64,000 nt of DNA, taken from Muscardinus avellanarius (Eukaryota; Chordata; Mammalia; Rodentia; Gliridae). Of this stretch, positions 44,401-54,929 are shown piece by piece. The notes beneath the pieces are model-generated. The model was not told the origin of the DNA, searched no databases, and saw nothing but the letters and a program-made list of their open reading frames with translations. The first letter of the stretch is position 1. Each line of letters starts with the position of its first letter. The position numbers and the translations under genes are program-made. The stretch lies in assembly GCA_963383645.1 (NCBI GenBank), contig OY726569.1:30523592-30587591 (forward strand). The letters run 5' to 3'.

Positions 44401-44639
44401 TCTTGTTGAGTTTCTAGCCAGTCTCAGACTTCTAAGTCTAGGTTTGGAATAAGAGCTGGGGTTCAGAAAGTTTCTGGGTATAGATTGAGAATAAAAATTC
44501 CTGGCCGATGCTGGGCAAAAATCAAGGGTATAGGGGATTCTGAAAGACAAGGCTCAGGCCTCTGAAAGAGGGGTGATCACTTACCTGTCTCAGCCCTAAG
44601 GGGCAGAAGCAAGATCACCAGGAGCAGGAGCGGTAGCAT
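41439..44639 (-). CDS. GZMH: Granzyme H-like serine protease, complete five-exon gene
   Basis: Exons: 44639-44585, 43196-43049, 42565-42430, 42309-42049 and 41582-41439; 744 nt, 247 codons (human GZMH 246). Residues 1-18 are a Leu-rich signal peptide, then Glu-Glu and mature [26 protein letters not shown] and [14 protein letters not shown] are GZMH-type; GZMB has PPR with Arg226, which is absent. The triad is His57 (TAAHC), Asp102 (KDIMLLK) and Ser195 (GDSGGP). Pocket residues are Asn189 (KNGFKGDSGG), Ala216 (FSYAQ) and Gly226. Granzymes enter target cells from cytotoxic lymphocyte granules; human GZMH is chymase-like. Ala216 replaces the usual Gly and may narrow the pocket. Exon 4 has an extra Cys (YYSCHTEIC). 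Mouse and rat lack a clear GZMH, so orthology should be tested. Confidence 0.88.
41864..41921 (-). repeat. Intron 4 copy of the GZMH 3'UTR segment
   Basis: Near-identical to 41375-41432, same orientation, 489 bp apart, on the other side of exon 5. Confidence 0.9.
43510..43729 (-). mobile_element. B1-dID SINE in GZMH intron 1
   Basis: Reverse dimer with a 24-base poly(T) run at its plus-strand left end and GTGCACCACCACGCCCAGC at the right. Confidence 0.87.
43735..44580 (-). other. GZMH intron 1, unique part
   Basis: No repeat or exon recognised between the SINE and exon 1. Confidence 0.5.
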
Positions 44640-44721
44640 CCTCCCAGGAAGGCTGCCTCAGTCAGAGATGCCCAGGTCAGAGCAGACAGCCCCGAGGGGC
44701 ACGGAGGAGGCACAGGCTCAG

Positions 44722-44729
44722 TGACCTCA
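44722..44729 (-). promoter_or_regulatory. CRE-like site upstream of GZMH
   Basis: TGAGGTCA on the minus strand, 83 bases upstream of the ATG; one base from a CRE palindrome. No TATA box was found for this gene. Confidence 0.4.
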
Positions 44730-44809
44730 CAGATGTCTCCTTCCTGTGCCCCTCTGGCTTGATGGGCGTCATCATCAAGGCATTCTGGTTTAGGTGAAAA
44801 TGACACCGT

Positions 44810-44826
44810 GGCCACAAGGTGAGTCA
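44810..44826 (-). promoter_or_regulatory. AP-1 site beside a RUNX core, GZMH promoter
   Basis: TGAGTCA (plus 44820-44826) lies four bases from a TGTGGC core (minus, 44811-44816), about 180 bases upstream of the ATG. Granzyme B promoters are known to carry adjacent AP-1 and core-binding-factor sites. Conserved function here is inferred. Confidence 0.5.
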
Positions 44827-45356
44827 CAAGGCGAAAGGAAGAATAAAGAACAAGAAGATGGTAGGTGTTGAGGCTGTGGCTGCAGCTAGTAGATGGGCTG
44901 ACACCCCTCAAGCTCCTCAGTGGCTGAAGGAAACCAAGACTTTCTTTTTGTCTCAGCTTGTGAGTCTTCTTCCATTTTAATATGATCATGAATGATCATT
45001 TAGCAGGCTAGATCCAGAGATAAGAGAAGCATGGATCCTGTCCTCAGAAAGCTAATAATTGGCTGAAGTAGACTGGAAATCTGCGTGTGGAACACTGGGC
45101 TATGGTGAAGTCTGCCTGGTGATAGAGGCAGAGGCTGGCCTTGCTCTGTGAACATGTGGAGTTGAACACATCCAAGTAACAACCTGGTTTCCTATCTTAC
45201 CATCATCACAGCCTCAAAGTTTGAAATAGTTAGAATTTAATCTTTAAGAATAAGTATTCCGGGACAAAGTGAGTTTCTCTTATTTCACAGGTTTGAATAA
45301 AAGTCCTGGACTCAATATTCACTGGGTCAAAATGGATCATCTAATCGATTAAAATT

Positions 45357-46960
45357 GTGTGGCCTGTGCCGCAGGGGAGACGGACCAACCCCAGAGTGCC
45401 TGCGGATGTGGGAGGGAAGTCCTGTTACCGACGGGCTCAGTCCTTGTGGGAGGGGCAAGTCCACTCGCGGCCGGGAGCCTCAGAAAGATGGGGCAAAAGG
45501 CAGGTGATGTCCTGCAGAAACTTATCTGCAGCGATTCTTTCCCCTCTATGAATTCCCTAAGTTTTTAGGTACGACGTTTGGGAAAGAATCTGAGGCGGAC
45601 AAAGGCTTCTTGAGCCAATGACACTATATTACAAAAAACTCCAAAATTTATACCCTTCACCAGTAAAGTTAATAATAAGAGAAAAGGGAGGTGGGTGTAA
45701 TCATTGTGAAATAATAATGAATGACATGTAAACAAAGGTAATAAAACTAGTCCTTCAGCTGGCTGTTGGCCTTCGAGAGATTGACTCCGGATTCTTTTCC
45801 AAGGTCTTTGCAGATAAGCAGTCCCAGGGGGCCACTTCCCAAAATAAACAAGCATGGCCAAGGCTTGGGGGTTTCTCGGGGAATCTTCTTTGGCTTTCTT
45901 GGAACTTTCCATCTTTTGGGCTCAGTTCATATAGCAAGTGTGGAGAGATGTGGTGACTCAGGTGGATGTGATGGAGTTTCTTCAGGTGTTGGCATCTTAT
46001 CTTCTAAATCTGAAAGCTTAAGCAAACTCACAACACAGTTTGGCAGACAAAATACCACAAACAACACCACAAGGTTCTTGGTTTTAATTGTCAGATGTAT
46101 TTCCTTAACTGCTGAACACTCTTCTTTAGACACAAGCCTATTAAAGGTCTATCCATCTTTAATAATCCATTTCCCTGTCACAAACCCTCTGCAACCTGCT
46201 TCTAACTTTCTAGTTCCTTTCTTTCCCAGTTGGGACTTTCTTATGATAAGCTCTTCTTCATGCAAAAATGCTTTTCTTACTCTTACGGTATTTCCTTTCC
46301 TTCATACATATATACTTAAAACGTCTGTCCTTTATTTTGTCATATTCATTTATAACCCTGCGGTCAGTCTCTGTCTCCAGGAATATTTACACTGGGCGTA
46401 AAAGTCACCAATCTTTCTCCTTGAGTCTATTGTATTTGGGCAACTAAGTTGTTTATCAACTAAATTGCTTTAAGGTCACACACAAGGTTTTTATCTTTTC
46501 TGTCTCTAGGCAGGATCTCAAGGGTAAACAAAGTTACCTTAAACTGAGCTACCTTACCGGAGTTAATAGCTTAACCTAAATTAGTGATTGGAATGAGGGT
46601 CGGAGGCCATTTGTGATTGCTGCAGCTGGAATGCTTATCACAGCATCTGAATTCTGGCCAGTTTTTATTATTATTGAGCAGAGCCAAGGACGTTTAGGCA
46701 AATTATTAGAGATTTTATTTCCACGGACTCAATTTCATCATAGTCCTGATTTCACATCATTGGAGCAATTCGTGTAGAGAGTTAAAAGAATAATAGTAAA
46801 AGTGGGGGGTACTTTGGCCAGAGACGACACCTCCTTCTCGGGGCTTTTTGCCGAATTAACTATGTGGAGTGGGGTCTCAACACATAGATGCCGAGGCAGC
46901 AGGATGTCTTGGCAAAGTCCCTTCAAGAAACGCTAATTACTGTCACTTGGTAATGGAGAA
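45357..46960 (-). mobile_element. LTR/ERV-like repeat, copy 2
   Basis: Diverged copy of 6902-8660 in the same orientation, starting TGTGGCC, with AGCGATTCTTTCCCCTCTAT, TTCACCAGTAAAGTTAATA, GACATGTAAACAAAGGTAA and the TNCS-D-SGL frame end near 46738. It begins about 0.7 kb upstream of the GZMH start codon. Confidence 0.5.
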
Positions 46961-46964
46961 ATGG

Positions 46965-47700
46965 ATGCTGATCATTCTAATAATATTGTCCACCAACTAT
47001 TGTCTGTCCATTGTCCAGACAGCTCTGTCTCTGATGGTCCTGAGCTTCCCAATCACAGTATGTCCTTAAAAATTGCAGACAATGTATCTAAACACTTTCC
47101 CCCATATGAAGATAGAAGGGAAAGTGATGGCCAGGAAGGCATGAACTCTAGTCCCATCCAAATACAGGGAGGAGCAGCTCCTTTCAATACCTGTGGAAGG
47201 AAGTGCTCTTGAACATCAGTGAAGATCTCTGGGTGGTAGGATCTCAGTAATTTTAATTTTCTCATTTACATGCTTTGTATGTAACTATCTTAGTATGTAT
47301 ATGCATTACTTTTATGCCCAGAATTATTTCCCATTGTCTAAACACACAGATCAATGGCAAATATTCAACAAAACCATTTATTATCTTCAGTTAAGTTTTT
47401 TTTCTAAGGTGGTGGTTTAAAAATAAGGTTGATGTTGTATTGAAAAGTGACAGAAAATATCACCCAGTATCCATAGGATATCAAGGCAAATTTTCATTAA
47501 AATAAATTTACTATGGAAAAACACACATATGTGTATGTATATATATCTCTATATAAAATATTCTTTTGCTAGTGATAATATCAGATATATTCTTTGGTAT
47601 GCTATATTTAATCACTTAATCTAAAACATAATAAGTGCTTCATGATAGTATTAAAATATATTATAAGCATGTTTTATTTAATTAATTAATTAATTAATTT
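46965..47700. other. AT-rich intergenic stretch, no gene
   Basis: No motif recognised; ends in (TTAA)n/(TTTA)n at 47677-47712. Confidence 0.5.
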
Positions 47701-47712
47701 ATTTATTTATTG

Positions 47713-47888
47713 GTGGTACTGGGGTTCCTGGAAACCCTTCTACCTCCGGGATACACTCCCAGAACTATTTTCACATTTTTATTTGGAAACAGGGTCTCCT
47801 AAGCCAGTGCGCGCGGCTGGCTTCGAACCTGCGCGATCCTCCTGTCTCTGCCTCCCAAGCATGGGGATTACAAGCGTGTGCCACCACG
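47713..47888 (-). mobile_element. B1-dID SINE
   Basis: Reverse dimer of the young subfamily, ending GCCACCACGTGTATT where the last bases are altered. Confidence 0.85.
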
Positions 47889-48112
47889 TGTATTTTTTAT
47901 TTAAATATATTAAAATTAAGCAAATAAAAAGATTAAAATTACCAGTGACAACTACCATTAAAATTTTGGTGTATTTTTCTGCTATTAATAAAGTCTTCTG
48001 ATATTTAGTTAAAATATATGGAGTGCATTTTTTTCTTTTTTTTTGAGTGCATTCTTTTCTAAGGGAAGAGAATAATTCCATTTATAGCATTATTGTTTTT
48101 ATTTTTTATTTT

Positions 48113-48293
48113 TTTTTTGGTGGTACTGAGGATGGAACCCTTCTACCTCCGAGTTACACTCCCAGACCTATTTTATATTTTTATTTGGAAAAAGGGTCTC
48201 TTAAGCCAGCGAGGCTGGCTTCAAACCTGTGCCATCCTCCTGTCTCCGCCTCCCAAGTGCGGAGATTACAAGTGTGCGCCACCACGCCCGGCT
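48113..48293 (-). mobile_element. B1-dID SINE
   Basis: Reverse dimer with a short deletion in the ID half (GATGGAACCCTTCTACCTCC). Confidence 0.85.
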
Positions 48294-48369
48294 TGTTTTT
48301 ACTTTTTAATAAAGTTTGTTGGTTCGTACAGTTCACATATGCAGAAAAACTATGGAGATGAAGAGTTCT

Positions 48370-49060
48370 CATAAATGCCACACCCAATTTTGTGATTATT
48401 TTTTATTTTAGTAGGTATATTGTTACAAGTGATGATATTGATGTATTATTGTTAACCAAAGTCCACAGTTTATTCAGCTTTCTCTGGTTTTTACCTAGTT
48501 TCCTTCTTCTGATCTAGGCTTCTATCCAGGAAGCCACACTTCAGTGTCACGTCTCTTTAGGCTCCTTTTGGCTGTGACAGTTTCTCATACTTTCCTTGCT
48601 TTTACTGACCTCTACATATCCCTTTATTGGGATTTGTCTTCTCTCATAATGAGGTTGGAGTTATGGGGCTTCAGGGGAAGACCACAGAGGTAAGCTGCCA
48701 TTTTCACCATGCTTTGTCAAGGTTACTTTCTGTCAACATGATTCATGGCTGCTGATACTCACCTTGAGCACATGGCTGAGGTAGCATCTGCCAGATTCTT
48801 TGCTGTAAAGCTATTCCTTTTATTTTATACTTTTATTTTTGGAAGAAATTTACTATGTTCAACCCACACTTAAGGAGTGGGGAGTTAAATAGCATAATTT
48901 TTAATAATTACATTTTATTCTAATAGGGATGTAGCATGTAAACACAACATAATTTACTTAAAGCAATCCCCTTTTACTTTCTCTTTTTTTCAACCCGTAT
49001 TAACAATGTTGTTGAACAACTCTCTATAAACATCTTTAAATATTTATCCAATTTAAAAAA
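48370..49060. mobile_element. Old LINE-1-like relic
   Basis: ACCAAAGTCCACAGTTTATT, AGGAAGCCACACTTCAGTG and later AAGCAATCCCCTTTTACTTT resemble ancient L1 3' sequence; heavily decayed. Confidence 0.4.
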
Positions 49061-49067
49061 TAAGTGC

Positions 49068-49265
49068 TTGCTGGGCATGGTAGCGCATGCTTGTAATCCC
49101 AGCATTTGGGAGGCTGAGACAGGAGGATAGTGGTTCGTGGACAGCCTCAGCTACTTAGTGAGGCCCTCTGCAACTCAGTGAGACCCTGTTTCAAAACATA
49201 AAGAATAAAAAAATAGGGCTGAGGGTGATGCTTGGAGGTAGAATGTCCCTGGGTTCCATCCCTAG
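49068..49265 (+). mobile_element. B1-dID SINE, 5' part; host of the ERV insertion
   Basis: Forward dimer from TTGCTGGGCATGGTAGCGC to GTTCCATCCCTAG, where it stops. The missing end (TACTGCAAAAAAATG) resumes at 56104 on the far side of the retrovirus. Confidence 0.88.
49261..49265. repeat. Target-site duplication of the ERV, left
   Basis: CCTAG, repeated at 56099-56103 immediately outside the other LTR. Confidence 0.8.
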
Positions 49266-49667
49266 TGAATGAATGAAAATAGAGGTAGGGAGTTTAGAAG
49301 GGAGGTAAAAACACCAACTGGGTTATCAGAGACCGCTGCTTTATTTGGACCCGACCCGGCACCCTCCGGGGAGTCAGCCGGCTATGGAGGAAGGGACTGA
49401 TGGGCCATGCATCTGGAGAGCTGTGCATAGTCCTGATTGACCGACTGAGTCGTGTAAGGGATCAGAAGCACCGATGTTTTATAGGCATGCTGATTCTCTC
49501 GTGACATCTGTAGTCTCACGACCTCTGGAGTCTGTCTGGTGATGTTTGGAGTCTCGTAACACCTGAAGTCTCACGATATCTCTGCTTCTGGCTTCTGGCT
49601 TCTGGGGTCTGCCTCGTTTCCCTGCTGAGGGGTCATGTGGGGGAGAAAGGGGGTACCTGACCTATCA
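49266..49667 (-). mobile_element. 3' LTR of the endogenous retrovirus
   Basis: 402 bp. On the minus strand it begins TGATAGGTCAGGTACCCC and ends TTTTCATTCATTCA. A TATA box (plus 49477-49483, complement of TATAAAA) and AATAAA (complement at 49340-49345) are in LTR order. It aligns throughout with 55708-56098 apart from scattered substitutions, a TGAA repeat at the end and short indels. Confidence 0.9.
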
Positions 49668-49939
49668 TCCCGGCCTTTTGGTGATAATGGGTGGAGACTG
49701 ATTCCAAGCTATTTCCTGCTGTCAGGGGACATCATAGGGGCCCCTTGGCCATGAGAGGTCAAGTCCTTTGGAAGTGGGCAGGTGGGAGTATGGCTGCAGC
49801 GGGAGTTGGAGGTTACCCTGGACAGCTTGGTAATGTTTGTTCAAATAGACTTTAACAGAAGAGGAGTTATGGCTGTCTGGCATCCAGAGAGGGAGAGCAC
49901 CATACTATATAAACAAGTCAACCTGCTAAAATAAAAACA

Positions 49940-50332
49940 TTAAAGAGAATTATGCTGAGAAAAATGAAGCTTAGTGGGCCCCAACACTTTACAAGAGAAT
50001 TTGTCATGAGGTTGTTGTAATGGAGCCCTTCTTAGCCGAGTAAGGTGATGCCAGTTGGGGTCCCCCAGCAGTTTCGCTGCATTAGGTGTGGTGAGGATCA
50101 CTGTAAAAGGACCAGTCCACTGTGGTTGGAGATGTTTTGGTTGAAGCGACTTGAGGAAGACTTGATCCCCTGGCTTAAGAGCCTTGAGTGCCAGTTGTGG
50201 AGCTGCTTCTTCAGTCCTAGGTTGGGGAAGATATCCATCAGCATTTTGCCTAAGAAGATGCCTGAGAAAAGACAAGTAAGGGAGACAGGAAGCCAAAGGA
50301 GGGGGGTCTGAAAGGAGAGCGTGATTAAGCAA
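49940..50332 (-). pseudogene. ERV pol remnant: integrase C-terminal part
   Basis: The minus-strand frame contains the gammaretroviral-type C-terminal signature (KPGDQVFLKS, QWTGPFTVIL, TPNAAKLLG). It is out of register with the integrase core upstream; the region between them has stops. Confidence 0.8.
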
Positions 50333-50429
50333 AAATGGTGACTAGATAGCAATTCAAAGGGGCTCATGAAGGTGGGGCTTTGAGGGGTGGCCAGAGCTAG
50401 TAGTAGTTAGTTCAGGCCACAATACCCGC

Positions 50430-50837
50430 AGCTCCAGAGTTTTTTTTTTTTTTTAGATGGTTTTTAAGAATCCTATTCATCTTTTCTAACTTTCCTGATG
50501 ACTGCGGTCGGTATGGGATGTGGAGCTTACAAGAAACACCAAGAGCTTGTGCCACCTATTGAGTAACCTTAGAAATAAAAGGTGGTTCATTATCAGACTG
50601 TAAGGAATTAAGGAGTCCAAACTGAGGGATGATGTTCGAACATAGAACATTGGCCACCATGCTGGCTGTGCCGTCCTTTGAGGGAAAAGCCTCTACCCAA
50701 CCTGTTAGGGTGTCATCTCTCATTTGGTGAGTAGGAAAAGAGGGGCAAAGGCCTCCTTGAGGAGAAACAGCAGCACAAGTAGAACAGGAGGCACTGACTT
50801 TACTAATCAGCTGATACAGGAGAGGAGAATAAAACAA
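50430..50837 (-). pseudogene. ERV pol remnant: integrase zinc-binding end and catalytic core
   Basis: Shows a CX2C pair of the N-terminal zinc domain, GWVEAFPSK after the first core Asp region, and QSDN with the second core Asp. The third catalytic residue falls in a frameshifted, stop-containing stretch (about 50460-50530). Decayed and non-functional. Confidence 0.8.
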
Positions 50838-51016
50838 GGGGCTTAAGAAATGCTAAGCGCCGTAGGTCCCACGTGTAGGGAATTATGTATTAGGCTAATG
50901 ACTATCTCCGGCCCAAGGCTCAGGCAGAACAATTTTGTCCTATTAAAGAGGGCCTGTAGTGCATGGCAACTGGCTTACCAACTACCTTGAGAGTTACCCT
51001 GGGCTGTCAAGGATGA

Positions 51017-51253
51017 TCAAGGTTGAGGAGTCTGGGAGCTGTCAGTCTTCGGCCAGGCTGAGTAGGGATAGTGGCGGGGCCTGGTCTGAAAGGGTGGTCC
51101 TCCTGTGTTGAGGCACCTGGGGCTCACCACTTTTCCAAGGGCACTTTTCCAGTGGCCCGCCTGGCCGCATGCTGGGCATGGTCTGATTGGTGGGCGTGGC
51201 CTTGCTGAACTTGAGACAGGCTCTTGAAGGTAATTGTCATTGTTGTCCTCCAC
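51017..51253 (-). pseudogene. ERV gag remnant: nucleocapsid
   Basis: One zinc knuckle, CX2CX4H, near 51175-51149, preceded by an Arg/Pro-rich run. The fourth ligand position is Leu, so the knuckle is broken. Capsid sequence upstream is mostly missing. Confidence 0.75.
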
Positions 51254-51609
51254 CCCTAGGTAGCACTCCAGAGGGCTGAGCCACCACTGCCAGCCACAGG
51301 GTAGCTACCAGGCCTCAGGCCTGCAAATCGGCCTTTTGGCAAAGTTGGAGTATATGTTCTTCTCTGCCTGTTCCTCTCTGGAACTAAAATCTTTATATGC
51401 ATTGTTTGCCAAATCTCAGATAGGGGTTTGAGGACCGTCCTCAGCCTTTTAAAATTTATTCTGGACTTCCGGGAAGATGGCGACCGAGAAAAGCGGGGCT
51501 TAAGAGCCCTGCTAACAACTAATCTCCATTACCACAAAATCGGCGCCTTTCATAGCCAGAAAACACCATCACCAGACAAACAAAAAAATCACCAGGCTCA
51601 AGAGAGAAA

Positions 51610-51930
51610 GGGGACTCAGAACAAAGCTCAGAGCCACAGAAGAGATACACCAGCCTCACGCCCGAGGACGTGGCAGCAGTGCCTTACTGCCGGCGGCAGC
51701 GGCGAGTTACCGGATGGCTACAGCGAGCCAAGGTAAGCCGCTGCGGAACAGCCGGGCGGGATTTTTCGGCGCAGGGAGCATCTAAAGCTCCCAGTGGCTG
51801 AGCTCAGCACACGCTGCAGGGACTCAGAGCAGAGCTCAAAACCAGAGAACAAATACGCCAGCCTCATGGCTGAGGGTGTGGCAGCGGCGCCATATTGCCA
51901 CCGGCGGCAGCAGCAGCAAATTCACCTAGT
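51610..51930 (+). repeat. Two tandem monomers in the L1-derivative 5'UTR
   Basis: GACTCAGAACAAAGCTCAGA at 51614 and GACTCAGAGCAGAGCTCAAA at 51821 begin two similar ~205-bp units, each running through a CCAGCCTCAYG block to a GGCGGCAGC-type block. Copy A has the same pair in reverse. Confidence 0.75.
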
Positions 51931-52262
51931 CCACTACAGCTCGATCTGCGATCTGCGTACTAAACAACAGTGAGTCAAATTGTGGGCCCCAGAGGAGAAA
52001 TCCCAGTACTGCACTCCCAGGGACTTGACCCAGTGGGGGATTGGTGGTGGCAGAGATATCACACCATAGAAGAACGCCCAACCTGGCACGCCCCATAGTC
52101 TAAAGCAGCCTCTATCGACTCCCTGGGTTTGAAACTCTGTGATACAACCCAGTAAAGGAGTAGTGGGGTCTGAGATACCACAGACTCGAGATCCAGAGCA
52201 CCTTAAGTGAAGTCTTAGTGACCCAAGGGAAGAACCCAGAGAAGGCACAAACTTCCGAAATC

Positions 52263-53178
52263 ATGGGAAAGAGGAATAATACTGGAGCAATGAATGCCCA
52301 CAACCCCACAACATCAGAACCCAATAAAACAGAAATTCAGAGATTTCTAGAAGATCAAATCAGAAAAATAACTGTAGAAATAATAGAGGTGTTTTGAAAA
52401 GAATTCAGAGAGAGCCACAAAAAGATAAAGGATGCAATTAATGAAGTAAAGGCCTCAATCCAAAGTACAAACAACCGATTAGACCACGTGGAGAATAGAA
52501 TCTCGCTCTTAGAAGATGAGCAATCCAAAAATGAACGCATAGTTTCTAATCTAGAAAAAAATATCCGACAGCAGGAATCTGACATTGAAGAAATATGGGC
52601 CCATTTTAAGAGAGCTAACCTAAGAATAATTGGAATAGAGGAGGGAAAAGAAGGTGAAACCAAAGGGATCAACAATATCTTCAAGGAAGTAATAGCAGAA
52701 AATTTTCCAAACAGAGCAAGAGGTCGATACACAGGTCCAGGAAACTTATAGAACTCCCTTTAGACAGGATCGGAGAAGAGGATCCCCACGCCACATAATT
52801 GTCAAAATGACCAATGTAGAAGCCAAGCAGAGAATCTTAAAGGCAACAAAAACAAAGGACCAAGTGACATTCAGAGGCAAACCAATTAGAATCACTCCAG
52901 ACTTCCCAAAGCAAGTCATGAGAGCCAGAAGGGCTTGGAGTAACATATTCCAAACTCTGAAAGAAAACAACTTCCAGCCAAAAATTTCCTACCCAGCAAA
53001 ACTTTCTATCAAATTAGATGGAGAAATAAGAAGCTTCCATGACAAACAGAAACTGAAGGAATTTATGTCTTCAAAACCAGCACTAGAGAAAATACTCAAA
53101 GAGATTAACTACAAAGAAGAAATAGGTAACACACACCAGAACCAGAGAAACAAGAGTTTCCATCCAACAGACAACTAA
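52263..53178 (+). pseudogene. LINE-1 ORF1, copy B, one stop and one frameshift
   Basis: Same protein as copy A: N-terminus, coiled coil, RRM-like and C-terminal domains. An in-frame TGA at about 52396 (Arg codon in copy A) and a 2-nt deletion near 52714 break it. Both copies span 916 nt, but their 2-nt deletions are at different places, so the ancestor had a 918-nt frame (305 codons and stop). Confidence 0.85.
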
Positions 53179-54252
53179 GATTAGGTATTTGTGGAGATTC
53201 ATTATTTATGTTAGTCTTTTACCTATCTCTAAATTGTATTGTTTGCTTTTATTGTTGTTAATTTTTAGGAATTCTAGTTGGAATATTAATATACCTTCAG
53301 ATATAGCATTTAGAAATATTTTATCCTATTCAATCAGTAACTTTTAACTCTGTTTACATTGTCTTTGGATATACAATTTTTTTTATTTTTTAGGGAGTTT
53401 GTATACTCTTCTGTTGCCTGTGCCATTGAAATCATATCCAAGAAATCACTGCCAATTTCAATGTTGTGAGATTTTATGACCCAGATTTTCTTCTAAAATT
53501 TATAGTCTTAAGATTTATATTTAGGTCTTTTATCTATTTTGAGTTAATATTTGTATATGGGATTAGGTAAGGGTCCAATTTTATTCTTTTCCATGTAAGT
53601 ATTATTTTTCAACAATATTTAGTTAAAAGATTATTATTTCCCCCACCCAATGTTCGTGGAAACCTTGTCAAAAATAACTTGACAATATATGAAAGAATTT
53701 AGCTCTAGGCTTTTATTTAACTCCAATGGTTTATATATCTGCCTTTAGAACAGTACTACACTGTTTCAATTATTGTAGCTTTATATGGGTTGAAATCAGA
53801 AAATATATATCTGCTAGCTTTGTTCTTTTTCGAGATCGTTTTGGGTATCTAGAGTCCATATTCTATATTAGGATAGATTTTTTTTTCCTGAAAAATAAAT
53901 ATATAAATATATGATAGTTTCACCTAAAAAAAGAAAAGAAAAAAATATAATCTGGTAAGAAAGAAAGCAAAAAGAAATATTGAAATGTTATCTTTAAGTT
54001 ATCAAAAGCTTGGTATCAGACAAATGAAACTGTTATGTGCGATTATCATTTTAAATTTTGGATAAATTGCTATAATACTAGATGTCAACCACTAAGCCAA
54101 GCATGGGAAGGAGGGATGGGGAGGAAATGGGGTGGGGATCAGGTGGGGGCTGACTGGGCGATGTGTGCATGTATGTCTACAAAAGTTTTTTGTATCCCAC
54201 TATGATGTATGAATACAGTGCACCAATAAAAAATTAAAAAAAAATTTATTCT

Positions 54253-54925
54253 GAATATCAGGGGCTGATTGCCCAATAGAATGAGTTGCCAGTACCACAG
54301 ATCCTGACTCAGTAGATGGATCTAAGCGTGTATAGAGGGTAAAAGTCTCCTGAGTTGGTCCCTTAAGGGAGGATGACTGGGGCGGGGCGGGGCGGGGGGA
54401 AGCGGGTTAGAGTGGGAGACTGTCCTAGAATAGGATGGTGACCAGGGTGGTGAGGAGAGATCCTGTGGATCAGGATCCTCAGAAAGAGGTGCCTGTAACC
54501 CAGCTGGGTCAGACACTGGCATCCACGTATCAGCACAAAATTACAACTGTGCCTGTGACTCAGCAAAATTGCAGGCTGGAGCGGGTGACCATGAGTTAGC
54601 CTGTAACCCAGAAAGACCACCAGGTGGTGTCTGTGCGCTGTCACGTGGTGACCAAGATGGCGACTGTAACATCATAAGGTAGTGACAATGTGCCATCACA
54701 AAATGGCGGCTGACAGGAAAATGGCGGCTGATGAGGGAGAGCATTTGCATGGACAGGAGTGCAGGAAAAAGAAAGCGTGGACATAAAGACTTCTGACCAT
54801 TTACCAGAGTGCTTGTAAAAGTTGCTAATCATTCTTGGGCCACTGCAACCCATTATCCAACTCATATTAACCAGACAGATGCTCAGGGCATATGTCTCTG
54901 CTAGTTTGGAGGTTTTATTTCCCAT
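54253..54925 (-). pseudogene. ERV gag remnant: matrix and proline-rich region
   Basis: A frame starting Met-Gly (a myristoylation-type start) at 54925 continues to stops; the region nearer the L1 derivative is Pro/Ser-rich as in gammaretroviral gag between matrix and capsid. Frames are broken. Confidence 0.65.
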
Positions 54926-54929
54926 AATT

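Larger units (their letters stand above)
51451..54252 (+). mobile_element. Full-length ORF1-only LINE-1 derivative, copy B, inside the ERV
   Basis: A 12-bp duplication, AAAATTTATTCT (51451-51462 and 54241-54252), flanks GGACTTCCGGGAAGATGG ... CACCAATAAAAAATTAAAA. It has a ~800-bp 5'UTR, ORF1 at 52263-53178, about 750 bp of inverted ORF2 3' text, and the L1 3' end; 2.78 kb. Removing it rejoins ERV gag text. The arrangement is the same as copy A, without the transduced tail. Confidence 0.88.

Noticed and set aside
45766..46401. 211-codon plus-strand frame
   Set aside because: Antisense to the LTR-like repeat; low complexity and no family signature.
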